A DNA stretch of 64,000 bases from Uranotaenia lowii (Eukaryota > Arthropoda > Insecta > Diptera > Culicidae). The translations under genes were made by a program, and so were the position numbers. The notes below the pieces were generated by a model. It was not told the DNA's origin. It searched no databases and was given only the letters and a program-made list of their open reading frames with translations. Of this stretch, positions 11,973-22,396 are shown piece after piece (the first letter of the stretch is position 1; every line of letters begins with the position of its first letter). The stretch is from NCBI RefSeq assembly GCF_029784155.1, contig NC_073692.1:420071440-420135439 (forward strand), given 5' to 3'.

Positions 11973-13334
11973 GGAGTTCCTTCTCAGCCTCCAACGAGAC
12001 CGGTCGCTTTTGTGTTCGGTCCTCGCTAGACAAAGGCTATTGTTTTTTGAGCTGAAAGTATAAAGTGAGAGTGGCGCGATGAGTCCGTCGCCGGGTGAAC
12101 CCCCCGATAGGACAATACCAACATGGATGGATCCACAGAACCTGCACGGACGATTATATTACTTGACCCTGAAGGCTGCAGATGGACATAAACTTCCACA
12201 AAACCCATTTTTGATTGGGCGATCTGTGGAGCAGAAAGCGGGAGGAAAAATTGACGGCGCGTTCTTTGAGAAAAAACATGAGTGGTATGTGCTGAAGTGT
12301 AGGAGTAAAGACCAGGTTAAAGAATTGGCAAAATTAACTAGTTTGACTGATGGCACTCCGATCATTATCGGACGCCACCCCAGTTTAAACAAACGAAAAT
12401 GTGTTGTTACTTGCCACGAAGCCCTAGAAATGGAAGAAAAAGTGTTGTTGGAAGAGTTGTCGCCCCAAAAAGTGATTGACGTACGCAGAATAACCAAAAA
12501 AAACGCCTACTGGAATAATTGGTACATCCACACTGATACTAACTATCAGTAGTACCGTTATTCCGGAATTTATCCACTTCGGATTTCTCCGAGTGCGAAC
12601 TCGGCTATACTACCCGCTGCCCCTACTGTGTAGGAACTGTTTAAAGTACGGACACACGAAAAAGAATTGCACCAGCCCTCTTTCGTGCAGTAAGTGTAGC
12701 TCACAAAACCACAACAGTGAGGACTGCAAGAATCACCCATTTTGCGGGAATTGTGAACAAGAAGGCCATTCACCCATTAATCGAGCATGTCCAATCTGGC
12801 TAGCCGAAACAGCAGCAATAAAAATTAGCACCGAAAAGTACATCTCGATTGCCGCCGCACGAAAACAAATCCAGCAAACCAACAGCAAACAACCAACATT
12901 CGCCAGCATTCTAAAGACGACGGACGAGCACCAACCTAAAACAAAGGACAATAGAAAATCGCAACCAACAGCCGAGAAACAACAGATCGAAGAAAAAAAC
13001 CAACAGCAGCAGCCAACACAACAGAAGCGGACAAATCAACAAACTGCAAACCTCAAACCAGCCTCTCCTCCTCGGAAACGAATTACCCCTCAACCCTCAC
13101 CGACTCAATCATCGGATGAGGCAGATGATCGTAGCAACACAAAAGGATCCCCCAGTACCCGATCAAGGGAACAGTTATTATTAAAAACTACAATTCCCTC
13201 CCAACGCCCCCTTCCTTCTCCTTACCCCTTCCAACCTCCCCCTAGTCTTAAGAAAACCCCTGACCCTCGGCCCACTAAAACTTTGATTAAAAAGTAAAGG
13301 GCCTAATAAATTTATTTGAATAAAAAAAAAAAAA
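11973..13334 (+). mobile_element. ORF1-only non-LTR retroelement ('half-LINE'), copy 1
   Basis: The element starts ggagttccttctcagcc and has a 5' leader of about 106 bp. It then has a gag-like ORF1 (12079-13297, frameshifted), a 3' UTR of some 24 bp with AATAAA at 13305-13310, and an A tail. It is flanked by aaaagttcatcat at 11960-11972 and, after the A tail, at 13335-13347; ten of these bases (agttcatcat) are unambiguous. It contains no endonuclease or RT. The perfect TSD and intact ends show it was inserted as an ORF1-only RNA and not truncated afterwards. HAL1 of mammals is a comparable architecture. It sits inside HINE copy D. Confidence 0.8.
12079..13297 (+). pseudogene. I-type ORF1 (gag-like, three CCHC knuckles), frameshifted, copy 1
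   Basis: ORF1 proteins bind element RNA and act as nucleic-acid chaperones. Frame A runs from the ATG at 12079 to a stop at 12550-12552 (157 codons) and matches the ORF1 N-terminus of the minus-strand I-type element (PPDRTIPTWMDPQNL versus PPDRNDRTLPEYLDPMG). The same protein continues in a second frame, which is open from 12494 to the TAA at 13295-13297. It carries CRNCLKYGHTKKNC (12629-12670), CSKCSSQNHNSEDC (12686-12727) and CGNCEQEGHSPINRAC (12743-12790). These fit CX2CX4HX4C twice, then CX2CX4HX6C. A Q/N/P-rich basic tail follows. The frame change falls at or soon after the A8 run 12496-12503, consistent with one extra A. Either this copy is broken, or slippage at A8 restores the protein. 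Confidence 0.8.
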
Positions 13335-14842
13335 AAAAGTTCATCATAAAAATCTGCTGCCCCTGGAATATCAATCACAAAAAAACTTTTCAACAAAAAA
13401 GTGAATCAAAAGTCTCTTCTATGTAGCCAAAATATGTTAAACAAAAACATACTTTTCATGTTAAGTTCGTACTTGAATTGTGTGTAAACAAACAGTAAAC
13501 GTGTAAACAGTTTTTTGATGAATGATTTAAAAAAAAAGAGTTGAGTTTTTTTAATAAAGTTTTTTTTTTGGGCCCAACAATTTTTAAATGAAGAATTAAT
13601 GTATACACTTTTCGTAAAAGTTGAAAGTTTGCACTTGCTCTAGTCTACTTTCTTAATTGAAAATTCTTCCGGAAAATTCATATCCTCACTTTTTGTTATA
13701 GAAAAGTAGATTATTTTATTGATAACTTCAACTTACGTTTGCAAAAAATCAAAAAGTTCATTCGGCCTTTGAAATCTTCAATCCTATCTAATCTATTTCA
13801 AAGAACAGACTCTCGTTCAGTTAATGTGTCCAGCGTTCTAGGCGTATCGGATTATACGAAATTGAATGTAAAGCTTCCCAATTTCTAATTTTCAAACGTC
13901 CAAAAAGTGTCATTATTTTATATTTATCATTACCAAATTCATATCTTTTGGACAACAATTTACTACTTAAATTAACACGAATTAAAAATTCTTTTAATAT
14001 TTGAAATCGTTTATATGGTTTTGATTCGATCGATAAAATATCAATCCGTTTCACATCTAGGCGTCATTTATTACCATGTGCTGTGTACAAATAAGCAAAG
14101 AAAAAAACACATCTAGGTTGCAGATCACCCCCACGTGCATAAGACATATAGGTACTTGGTTGAGAAACAGGCGCCTAATTTTTAAAATTTTCCAGCGATC
14201 AATGAACAGTATGCTTTGGTTACTATTATCTTGCAACGACGTTTGCTAGCGACGCCTCGTCCATGAAGACGAAAAACCCCTCGAAGAAAAGAAAATCTCT
14301 AAAAATGGATGCCTGACTTTTCAATTTCAGATTTTGGCAAAACAAATATTATATGTTTTATTCGATCAGCAAAATGTCAACCTGAGTCACATCTAGGCGT
14401 CATTCATAACCATGTGAGCTAGGAATCAAGAACAAAAAAAAAATCACATCAAGGCATCATATCGCCATCACTTGCATTGAAAATATGCTTGGTTGAGAAA
14501 TACGCGCCAATTATTTTCTCACTGATCAGTATGCTATGCCATAGTTACTATCTTTTAACGAAGTCAGGTCGCGACGCCTCGACCTTGGAGACGAAAAACA
14601 AACCACCCAAAGGAAAAAAATCTCGAAAAAATGGTAGCCATGACTTTCATTTCATTCAAAAAACTACAAATTTAATAATTACGGACAATTGATGCGACTT
14701 TGTGTTGTTTTTATTCGATATAAACCGATTCGCATGGCTACAGAATATTCTAAAAATAATTTCATTCGAATCGTTTGGGTCATTTCGGAGGAGTAGTATT
14801 ACAAACACCGTTACACGAGAATTTTATATAATAGATTACAAA

Positions 14843-15921
14843 TCAACGGAACACATATTGGTCCAAATGATGACTTAAAATGTATATAAAAATGTACAAT
14901 TCCAGGGTTCTCAATACACTTAAAACTTTACTACGGAAAACACCTCTCGAAACGTCGAAGTCGAAGTGCTCAGAAAAACAGTTGAATGTTTTCATAACAC
15001 CGATGATAGCGCTATTAGCTCCATAATTGTTCGAACGAATGGGAACATACAATCGAAGATCTTGATTTCTAAGTCCACAGGGTCTCACACTTAGAGGAAT
15101 GGCTTCTAGGAGCGTGGGGCAGTCAAATCGCGATGTCAAGAGATCGGCGACGAAGGAAGCTCGTGTTGCGTTTCGGCGGGCTTGAAGAGTGTTAATGTCT
15201 ATGAGACGGCATCGATGTTCATAGCTTGGCAAGTTAAACGGGTCTTGCCAAGGCAGGTGTCTAAGGGTGAATCGCAGGAAGCGCCGCTGTATAGGCTCGA
15301 TCCGTTCGGCCCCATTCTGGTAGTAGGGACACCAAACAGCTGATGAATATTCAAGGATAGAGCGAACAATACTGCAATAAAAACTTTTCAGGCAATACAC
15401 ATCCTTGAAGTCCTTGGACACTCGAAATAAGAATCCAAGTCTTCTCGAGGCTTTGTCGACAACGTAGTTTGTGTGTGTCCTGTATTCCAGCTTCCGGTCT
15501 AGTATTACACCCAGATCATTGGTGTGTTCTACGCGTGCGATTGGCTCATCTCCGAGGAAGTACTCAGCAGAAAAAGGCTGCCGCTTTTTTGAAAAGCTGA
15601 TGACTGCACATTCACTGCGATTCAAAGGCAGGCAGTTTATATCACACTAGTGTGCGAAGAGGATAAATTGATTTTGTAGGAAATCAATATCGTTCTGGCC
15701 GTTGATGTTGTAAAATAGTTTTAGGTCATCAGCATAACATTGCTTTGGGCCGTAGAGGAGTGAGAGCGCATCGTTGAAGTAGATTAAGAAGATAATCGGC
15801 CCTAAATGGCTTCCCTGAGGCACACCAGAAGAAGCAGAGAATTGTCTGGAGAAAGAGTCCTCCGTGCGAACTGTTAATTTACGTCCTGATAGGTAGCTCC
15901 GGAACCAGTCAAGAAGAGTTC
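14843..15921 (-). pseudogene. Non-LTR reverse transcriptase fragment (C-terminal half), copy 1
   Basis: Read on the minus strand from about 15921, the frame gives LLDWFRSYLSGR, then SGVPQGSHLGPIIF, then the catalytic YADD (codons 15725-15736). This is the palm of a non-LTR RT of the Jockey/CR1/L2 type. A single in-frame UAG (complement of 15647-15649) follows, probably from a TGG codon. After it 260 further codons are open, covering the thumb and the C-terminal extension (WCPYYQNGAERIEPIQRR). There is no endonuclease, and the 5' part of the RT is missing. It is a 5'-truncated, inactivated element. The exact 3' end (14680-14842) is unclear and I see no TSD. Confidence 0.8.
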
Positions 15922-15927
15922 AAGAAA

Positions 15928-17001
15928 TTTTTATCTGCAAATTTTTTCAAGCCGATCTGTCAAGTGGTCATAGACCAAAATTTTTGGACAGGATCGTGAA
16001 AAACTCAGGAAATTTCTTTGAAGAGACCCCAAAACAGCTGGAAATCAACTATTCGACCAACGTTTATTATATTAATTTTTCTAAAAGTCTTAGGAAATCT
16101 AATGGTGAGCTAAATATAAATAAATGTTGGGACGACTGATTCCATGAATGTGAAGAACATGACTTCATTTTTGAAAGGTGTCATCAAGCGCAATCCAAAT
16201 ATTTCAATTGTACAAGTGGTAAAAAAACAATTCTTCATTAACGTCCAACTTCAGGCAGATCAAAATTCGTGTTGGCTGGTTTGAAAAGTTTTCTATCGGA
16301 TAAACAATCGAAAAAGGGGGGTCATATCGCTCGCCAAACAGTTGTACAGCTAGTGGGTTGAAATTATAAAAATAAATATCGAATTGGATTGCAAAACCAT
16401 TTATGCCGAGCACCCGGCAGATCTCCAGCAAAAAAATTTCGTTGACAAGTCTTCTTTTGATGTTCCAGAGAATATAAAGGAAAAAAAAATATAAAAAAAA
16501 TTATAACTAGATTTTATTAAAGCTGGAAATTTGTGGAAGCTCTAAATCCGTTAATGGTTGATAATGATGTCACAATTAAACGCCGAAAATACAAGAAGGG
16601 AACATATAAAATTGAGGGTATTTTAAAATTCGATGAATAATCACAATCATTTTACCATTTGAACTCGAGATTTAATCAAATTTTCGATCTAGAATAACTC
16701 GATTTTTTGATTTTCAGCAATGCAAGTTCGTTGCATATAAGCTTTTGTCCGATTTGTTCCAATTTATTGAAAACATGGTTTATTTTTTACATCAATAATA
16801 AGACAACTAGCTTTGTATTTTTTTTTAAATTTATATTCACGTTAATGTTACAGCATGGTATTTGTAATAAATAAAAGAAAATTAATAAAATATATCTAAT
16901 AAGGAAATGATAATCATCTGAAATAAATTATTAAGTAAAGTAGTAGTAATTTTCAAAGTACTTATAATTCTTCATTTTTAATTCTTTTCAGTTTCTAGTC
17001 A
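15928..17001. other. AT-rich stretch inside duplication unit (no gene)
   Basis: There is no coding signal. A short minus-strand frame of 75 codons (16204-16431) looks like chance. The word agttcaagaaa stands at its left edge (15917-15927) and again directly after unit 2 (22397-22407), so the block may be an inserted element with an 11-bp target duplication. The ends show no recognised motif. The corresponding block in unit 2 is 21323-22396. Confidence 0.4.
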
Positions 17002-17009
17002 GTGAAGAG
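17002..17009 (+). other. 8-bp filler at duplication junction
   Basis: gtgaagag lies between the two units and belongs to neither. With the preceding bases it forms gtcagtgaa (16998-17006), which recurs just inside unit 2 (17019-17027). This looks like a copied filler. Confidence 0.8.
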
Positions 17010-17367
17010 TTAAGATGCGTCAGTGAAAAGACTTTAAAATGAATTTAATACTTGTCTTGTTTGTCTGTTTTATCAATTATCATTGATATATACTAAGTTT
17101 TCTCCGGAATAAATTAATGCTTGGTACTTCAATTTTACTGAATGCTGTTCAACCAAAAGACCTTGATTTACAAAGACCTTTATAATAATTTTGAATATCC
17201 GCTTCAGACTCAACACTCGGGATATCCTTTCTGGCCATTTTGGAGATAAAATTCTTGAATTTTAGATGTTTCATTGCTGAATGGCGCGTTTTCACTTATT
17301 CCACCAAAGAAATTACATGAATTTATATTACTTTTAACACTTTCAGGTCATATTAAAAGTTCATCAT

Positions 17368-18729
17368 GGAGTTCCTTCTCAGCCTCCAACGAGACCGGTC
17401 GCTTTTGTGTTCGGTCCTCGCTAGACAAAGGCTATTGTTTTTTGAGCTGAAAGTATAAAGTGAGAGTGGCGCGATGAGTCCGTCGCCGGGTGAACCCCCC
17501 GATAGGACAATACCAACATGGATGGATCCACAGAACCTGCACGGACGATTATATTACTTGACCCTGAAGGCTGCAGATGGACATAAACTTCCACAAAACC
17601 CATTTTTGATTGGGCGATCTGTGGAGCAGAAAGCGGGAGGAAAAATTGACGGCGCGTTCTTTGAGAAAAAACATGAGTGGTATGTGCTGAAGTGTAGGAG
17701 TAAAGACCAGGTTAAAGAATTGGCAAAATTAACTAGTTTGACTGATGGCACTCCGATCATTATCGGACGCCACCCCAGTTTAAACAAACGAAAATGTGTT
17801 GTTACTTGCCACGAAGCCCTAGAAATGGAAGAAAAAGTGTTGTTGGAAGAGTTGTCGCCCCAAAAAGTGATTGACGTACGCAGAATAACCAAAAAAAACG
17901 CCTACTGGAATAATTGGTACATCCACACTGATACTAACTATCAGTAGTACCGTTATTCCGGAATTTATCCACTTCGGATTTCTCCGAGTGCGAACTCGGC
18001 TATACTACCCGCTGCCCCTACTGTGTAGGAACTGTTTAAAGTACGGACACACGAAAAAGAATTGCACCAGCCCTCTTTCGTGCAGTAAGTGTAGCTCACA
18101 AAACCACAACAGTGAGGACTGCAAGAATCACCCATTTTGCGGGAATTGTGAACAAGAAGGCCATTCACCCATTAATCGAGCATGTCCAATCTGGCTAGCC
18201 GAAACAGCAGCAATAAAAATTAGCACCGAAAAGTACATCTCGATTGCCGCCGCACGAAAACAAATCCAGCAAACCAACAGCAAACAACCAACATTCGCCA
18301 GCATTCTAAAGACGACGGACGAGCACCAACCTAAAACAAAGGACAATAGAAAATCGCAACCAACAGCCGAGAAACAACAGATCGAAGAAAAAAACCAACA
18401 GCAGCAGCCAACACAACAGAAGCGGACAAATCAACAAACTGCAAACCTCAAACCAGCCTCTCCTCCTCGGAAACGAATTACCCCTCAACCCTCACCGACT
18501 CAATCATCGGATGAGGCAGATGATCGTAGCAACACAAAAGGATCCCCCAGTACCCGATCAAGGGAACAGTTATTATTAAAAACTACAATTCCCTCCCAAC
18601 GCCCCCTTCCTTCTCCTTACCCCTTCCAACCTCCCCCTAGTCTTAAGAAAACCCCTGACCCTCGGCCCACTAAAACTTTGATTAAAAAGTAAAGGGCCTA
18701 ATAAATTTATTTGAATAAAAAAAAAAAAA
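17368..18729 (+). mobile_element. ORF1-only non-LTR retroelement, copy 2 (by duplication)
   Basis: It is identical in layout to 11973-13334 and lies exactly 5,395 bp further on, with the same TSDs (about 17355-17367 and 18730-18742) and the same A-tail length. It arose by the segmental duplication and not by a second retrotransposition, because flanks and TSD are copied with it. Confidence 0.8.
17474..18692 (+). pseudogene. I-type ORF1 (gag-like), frameshifted, copy 2
   Basis: This is a duplicate of the ORF1 at 12079-13297. The frame opening at 17474 stops at 17945-17947, and the zinc-knuckle frame ends with TAA at 18690-18692. The same A8 run (17891-17898) carries the frame change. The two copies descend from one sequence, so they are not independent evidence that the shift is real or functional. 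Confidence 0.8.
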
Positions 18730-20237
18730 AAAAGTTCATCATAAAAATCTGCTGCCCCTGGAATATCAATCACAAAAAAACTTTTCAACAAAAAAGTGAA
18801 TCAAAAGTCTCTTCTATGTAGCCAAAATATGTTAAACAAAAACATACTTTTCATGTTAAGTTCGTACTTGAATTGTGTGTAAACAAACAGTAAACGTGTA
18901 AACAGTTTTTTGATGAATGATTTAAAAAAAAAGAGTTGAGTTTTTTTAATAAAGTTTTTTTTTTGGGCCCAACAATTTTTAAATGAAGAATTAATGTATA
19001 CACTTTTCGTAAAAGTTGAAAGTTTGCACTTGCTCTAGTCTACTTTCTTAATTGAAAATTCTTCCGGAAAATTCATATCCTCACTTTTTGTTATAGAAAA
19101 GTAGATTATTTTATTGATAACTTCAACTTACGTTTGCAAAAAATCAAAAAGTTCATTCGGCCTTTGAAATCTTCAATCCTATCTAATCTATTTCAAAGAA
19201 CAGACTCTCGTTCAGTTAATGTGTCCAGCGTTCTAGGCGTATCGGATTATACGAAATTGAATGTAAAGCTTCCCAATTTCTAATTTTCAAACGTCCAAAA
19301 AGTGTCATTATTTTATATTTATCATTACCAAATTCATATCTTTTGGACAACAATTTACTACTTAAATTAACACGAATTAAAAATTCTTTTAATATTTGAA
19401 ATCGTTTATATGGTTTTGATTCGATCGATAAAATATCAATCCGTTTCACATCTAGGCGTCATTTATTACCATGTGCTGTGTACAAATAAGCAAAGAAAAA
19501 AACACATCTAGGTTGCAGATCACCCCCACGTGCATAAGACATATAGGTACTTGGTTGAGAAACAGGCGCCTAATTTTTAAAATTTTCCAGCGATCAATGA
19601 ACAGTATGCTTTGGTTACTATTATCTTGCAACGACGTTTGCTAGCGACGCCTCGTCCATGAAGACGAAAAACCCCTCGAAGAAAAGAAAATCTCTAAAAA
19701 TGGATGCCTGACTTTTCAATTTCAGATTTTGGCAAAACAAATATTATATGTTTTATTCGATCAGCAAAATGTCAACCTGAGTCACATCTAGGCGTCATTC
19801 ATAACCATGTGAGCTAGGAATCAAGAACAAAAAAAAAATCACATCAAGGCATCATATCGCCATCACTTGCATTGAAAATATGCTTGGTTGAGAAATACGC
19901 GCCAATTATTTTCTCACTGATCAGTATGCTATGCCATAGTTACTATCTTTTAACGAAGTCAGGTCGCGACGCCTCGACCTTGGAGACGAAAAACAAACCA
20001 CCCAAAGGAAAAAAATCTCGAAAAAATGGTAGCCATGACTTTCATTTCATTCAAAAAACTACAAATTTAATAATTACGGACAATTGATGCGACTTTGTGT
20101 TGTTTTTATTCGATATAAACCGATTCGCATGGCTACAGAATATTCTAAAAATAATTTCATTCGAATCGTTTGGGTCATTTCGGAGGAGTAGTATTACAAA
20201 CACCGTTACACGAGAATTTTATATAATAGATTACAAA

Positions 20238-21316
20238 TCAACGGAACACATATTGGTCCAAATGATGACTTAAAATGTATATAAAAATGTACAATTCCAG
20301 GGTTCTCAATACACTTAAAACTTTACTACGGAAAACACCTCTCGAAACGTCGAAGTCGAAGTGCTCAGAAAAACAGTTGAATGTTTTCATAACACCGATG
20401 ATAGCGCTATTAGCTCCATAATTGTTCGAACGAATGGGAACATACAATCGAAGATCTTGATTTCTAAGTCCACAGGGTCTCACACTTAGAGGAATGGCTT
20501 CTAGGAGCGTGGGGCAGTCAAATCGCGATGTCAAGAGATCGGCGACGAAGGAAGCTCGTGTTGCGTTTCGGCGGGCTTGAAGAGTGTTAATGTCTATGAG
20601 ACGGCATCGATGTTCATAGCTTGGCAAGTTAAACGGGTCTTGCCAAGGCAGGTGTCTAAGGGTGAATCGCAGGAAGCGCCGCTGTATAGGCTCGATCCGT
20701 TCGGCCCCATTCTGGTAGTAGGGACACCAAACAGCTGATGAATATTCAAGGATAGAGCGAACAATACTGCAATAAAAACTTTTCAGGCAATACACATCCT
20801 TGAAGTCCTTGGACACTCGAAATAAGAATCCAAGTCTTCTCGAGGCTTTGTCGACAACGTAGTTTGTGTGTGTCCTGTATTCCAGCTTCCGGTCTAGTAT
20901 TACACCCAGATCATTGGTGTGTTCTACGCGTGCGATTGGCTCATCTCCGAGGAAGTACTCAGCAGAAAAAGGCTGCCGCTTTTTTGAAAAGCTGATGACT
21001 GCACATTCACTGCGATTCAAAGGCAGGCAGTTTATATCACACTAGTGTGCGAAGAGGATAAATTGATTTTGTAGGAAATCAATATCGTTCTGGCCGTTGA
21101 TGTTGTAAAATAGTTTTAGGTCATCAGCATAACATTGCTTTGGGCCGTAGAGGAGTGAGAGCGCATCGTTGAAGTAGATTAAGAAGATAATCGGCCCTAA
21201 ATGGCTTCCCTGAGGCACACCAGAAGAAGCAGAGAATTGTCTGGAGAAAGAGTCCTCCGTGCGAACTGTTAATTTACGTCCTGATAGGTAGCTCCGGAAC
21301 CAGTCAAGAAGAGTTC
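20238..21316 (-). pseudogene. Non-LTR reverse transcriptase fragment, copy 2
   Basis: This is the duplicate of 14843-15921, including the same in-frame UAG (complement of 21042-21044) and the YADD codons at 21120-21131. It carries no independent information on the family, being a by-product of the segmental duplication. Confidence 0.8.
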
Positions 21317-22396
21317 AAGAAATTTTTATCTGCAAATTTTTTCAAGCCGATCTGTCAAGTGGTCATAGACCAAAATTTTTGGACAGGATCGTGAAAAACT
21401 CAGGAAATTTCTTTGAAGAGACCCCAAAACAGCTGGAAATCAACTATTCGACCAACGTTTATTATATTAATTTTTCTAAAAGTCTTAGGAAATCTAATGG
21501 TGAGCTAAATATAAATAAATGTTGGGACGACTGATTCCATGAATGTGAAGAACATGACTTCATTTTTGAAAGGTGTCATCAAGCGCAATCCAAATATTTC
21601 AATTGTACAAGTGGTAAAAAAACAATTCTTCATTAACGTCCAACTTCAGGCAGATCAAAATTCGTGTTGGCTGGTTTGAAAAGTTTTCTATCGGATAAAC
21701 AATCGAAAAAGGGGGGTCATATCGCTCGCCAAACAGTTGTACAGCTAGTGGGTTGAAATTATAAAAATAAATATCGAATTGGATTGCAAAACCATTTATG
21801 CCGAGCACCCGGCAGATCTCCAGCAAAAAAATTTCGTTGACAAGTCTTCTTTTGATGTTCCAGAGAATATAAAGGAAAAAAAAATATAAAAAAAATTATA
21901 ACTAGATTTTATTAAAGCTGGAAATTTGTGGAAGCTCTAAATCCGTTAATGGTTGATAATGATGTCACAATTAAACGCCGAAAATACAAGAAGGGAACAT
22001 ATAAAATTGAGGGTATTTTAAAATTCGATGAATAATCACAATCATTTTACCATTTGAACTCGAGATTTAATCAAATTTTCGATCTAGAATAACTCGATTT
22101 TTTGATTTTCAGCAATGCAAGTTCGTTGCATATAAGCTTTTGTCCGATTTGTTCCAATTTATTGAAAACATGGTTTATTTTTTACATCAATAATAAGACA
22201 ACTAGCTTTGTATTTTTTTTTAAATTTATATTCACGTTAATGTTACAGCATGGTATTTGTAATAAATAAAAGAAAATTAATAAAATATATCTAATAAGGA
22301 AATGATAATCATCTGAAATAAATTATTAAGTAAAGTAGTAGTAATTTTCAAAGTACTTATAATTCTTCATTTTTAATTCTTTTCAGTTTCTAGTCA

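Larger units (their letters stand above)
10620..14680 (+). mobile_element. HINE-like element, copy D, interrupted and 3'-truncated
   Basis: The copy starts actagcagacctggtaagc only 12 bp after the end of copy A and follows the same order of blocks as copies A, B and C. It is interrupted by the ORF1-only retroelement at 11973-13334. Homology fades after 'aaaactacaaattt' (about 14675), so the last ~170 bp, including the CAGA tract, are missing. The segment from 11615 onward is present a second time in the tandem duplication. Confidence 0.6.
11615..17001 (+). repeat. Tandem segmental duplication, unit 1 (5,387 bp)
   Basis: The unit recurs at a constant offset of 5,395 bp. Every open frame inside is found again with identical length and protein. 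The 17-A tract at 13322-13338 also has the same length in both units. The left boundary is ttaagatgcgtcagtg at 11615, and the right boundary is after gtttctagtca at 17001. Contents are the 3' part of HINE copy D, the ORF1-only retroelement, the RT pseudogene and about 1.1 kb of AT-rich DNA. Confidence 0.95.
17010..22396 (+). repeat. Tandem segmental duplication, unit 2
   Basis: This is the second copy of 11615-17001 in direct orientation. It ends at 22396, where unique sequence (agttcaagaaacc) resumes. I found no difference in the lines I compared, including a long A tract, so the duplication is very recent, homogenised, or an assembly product. Confidence 0.95.

Noticed and set aside
12159..13396. 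Minus-strand ORFs within the ORF1-only element (112, 72, 71 aa and others)
   Set aside because: They are shadows of the clearly homologous plus-strand ORF1.
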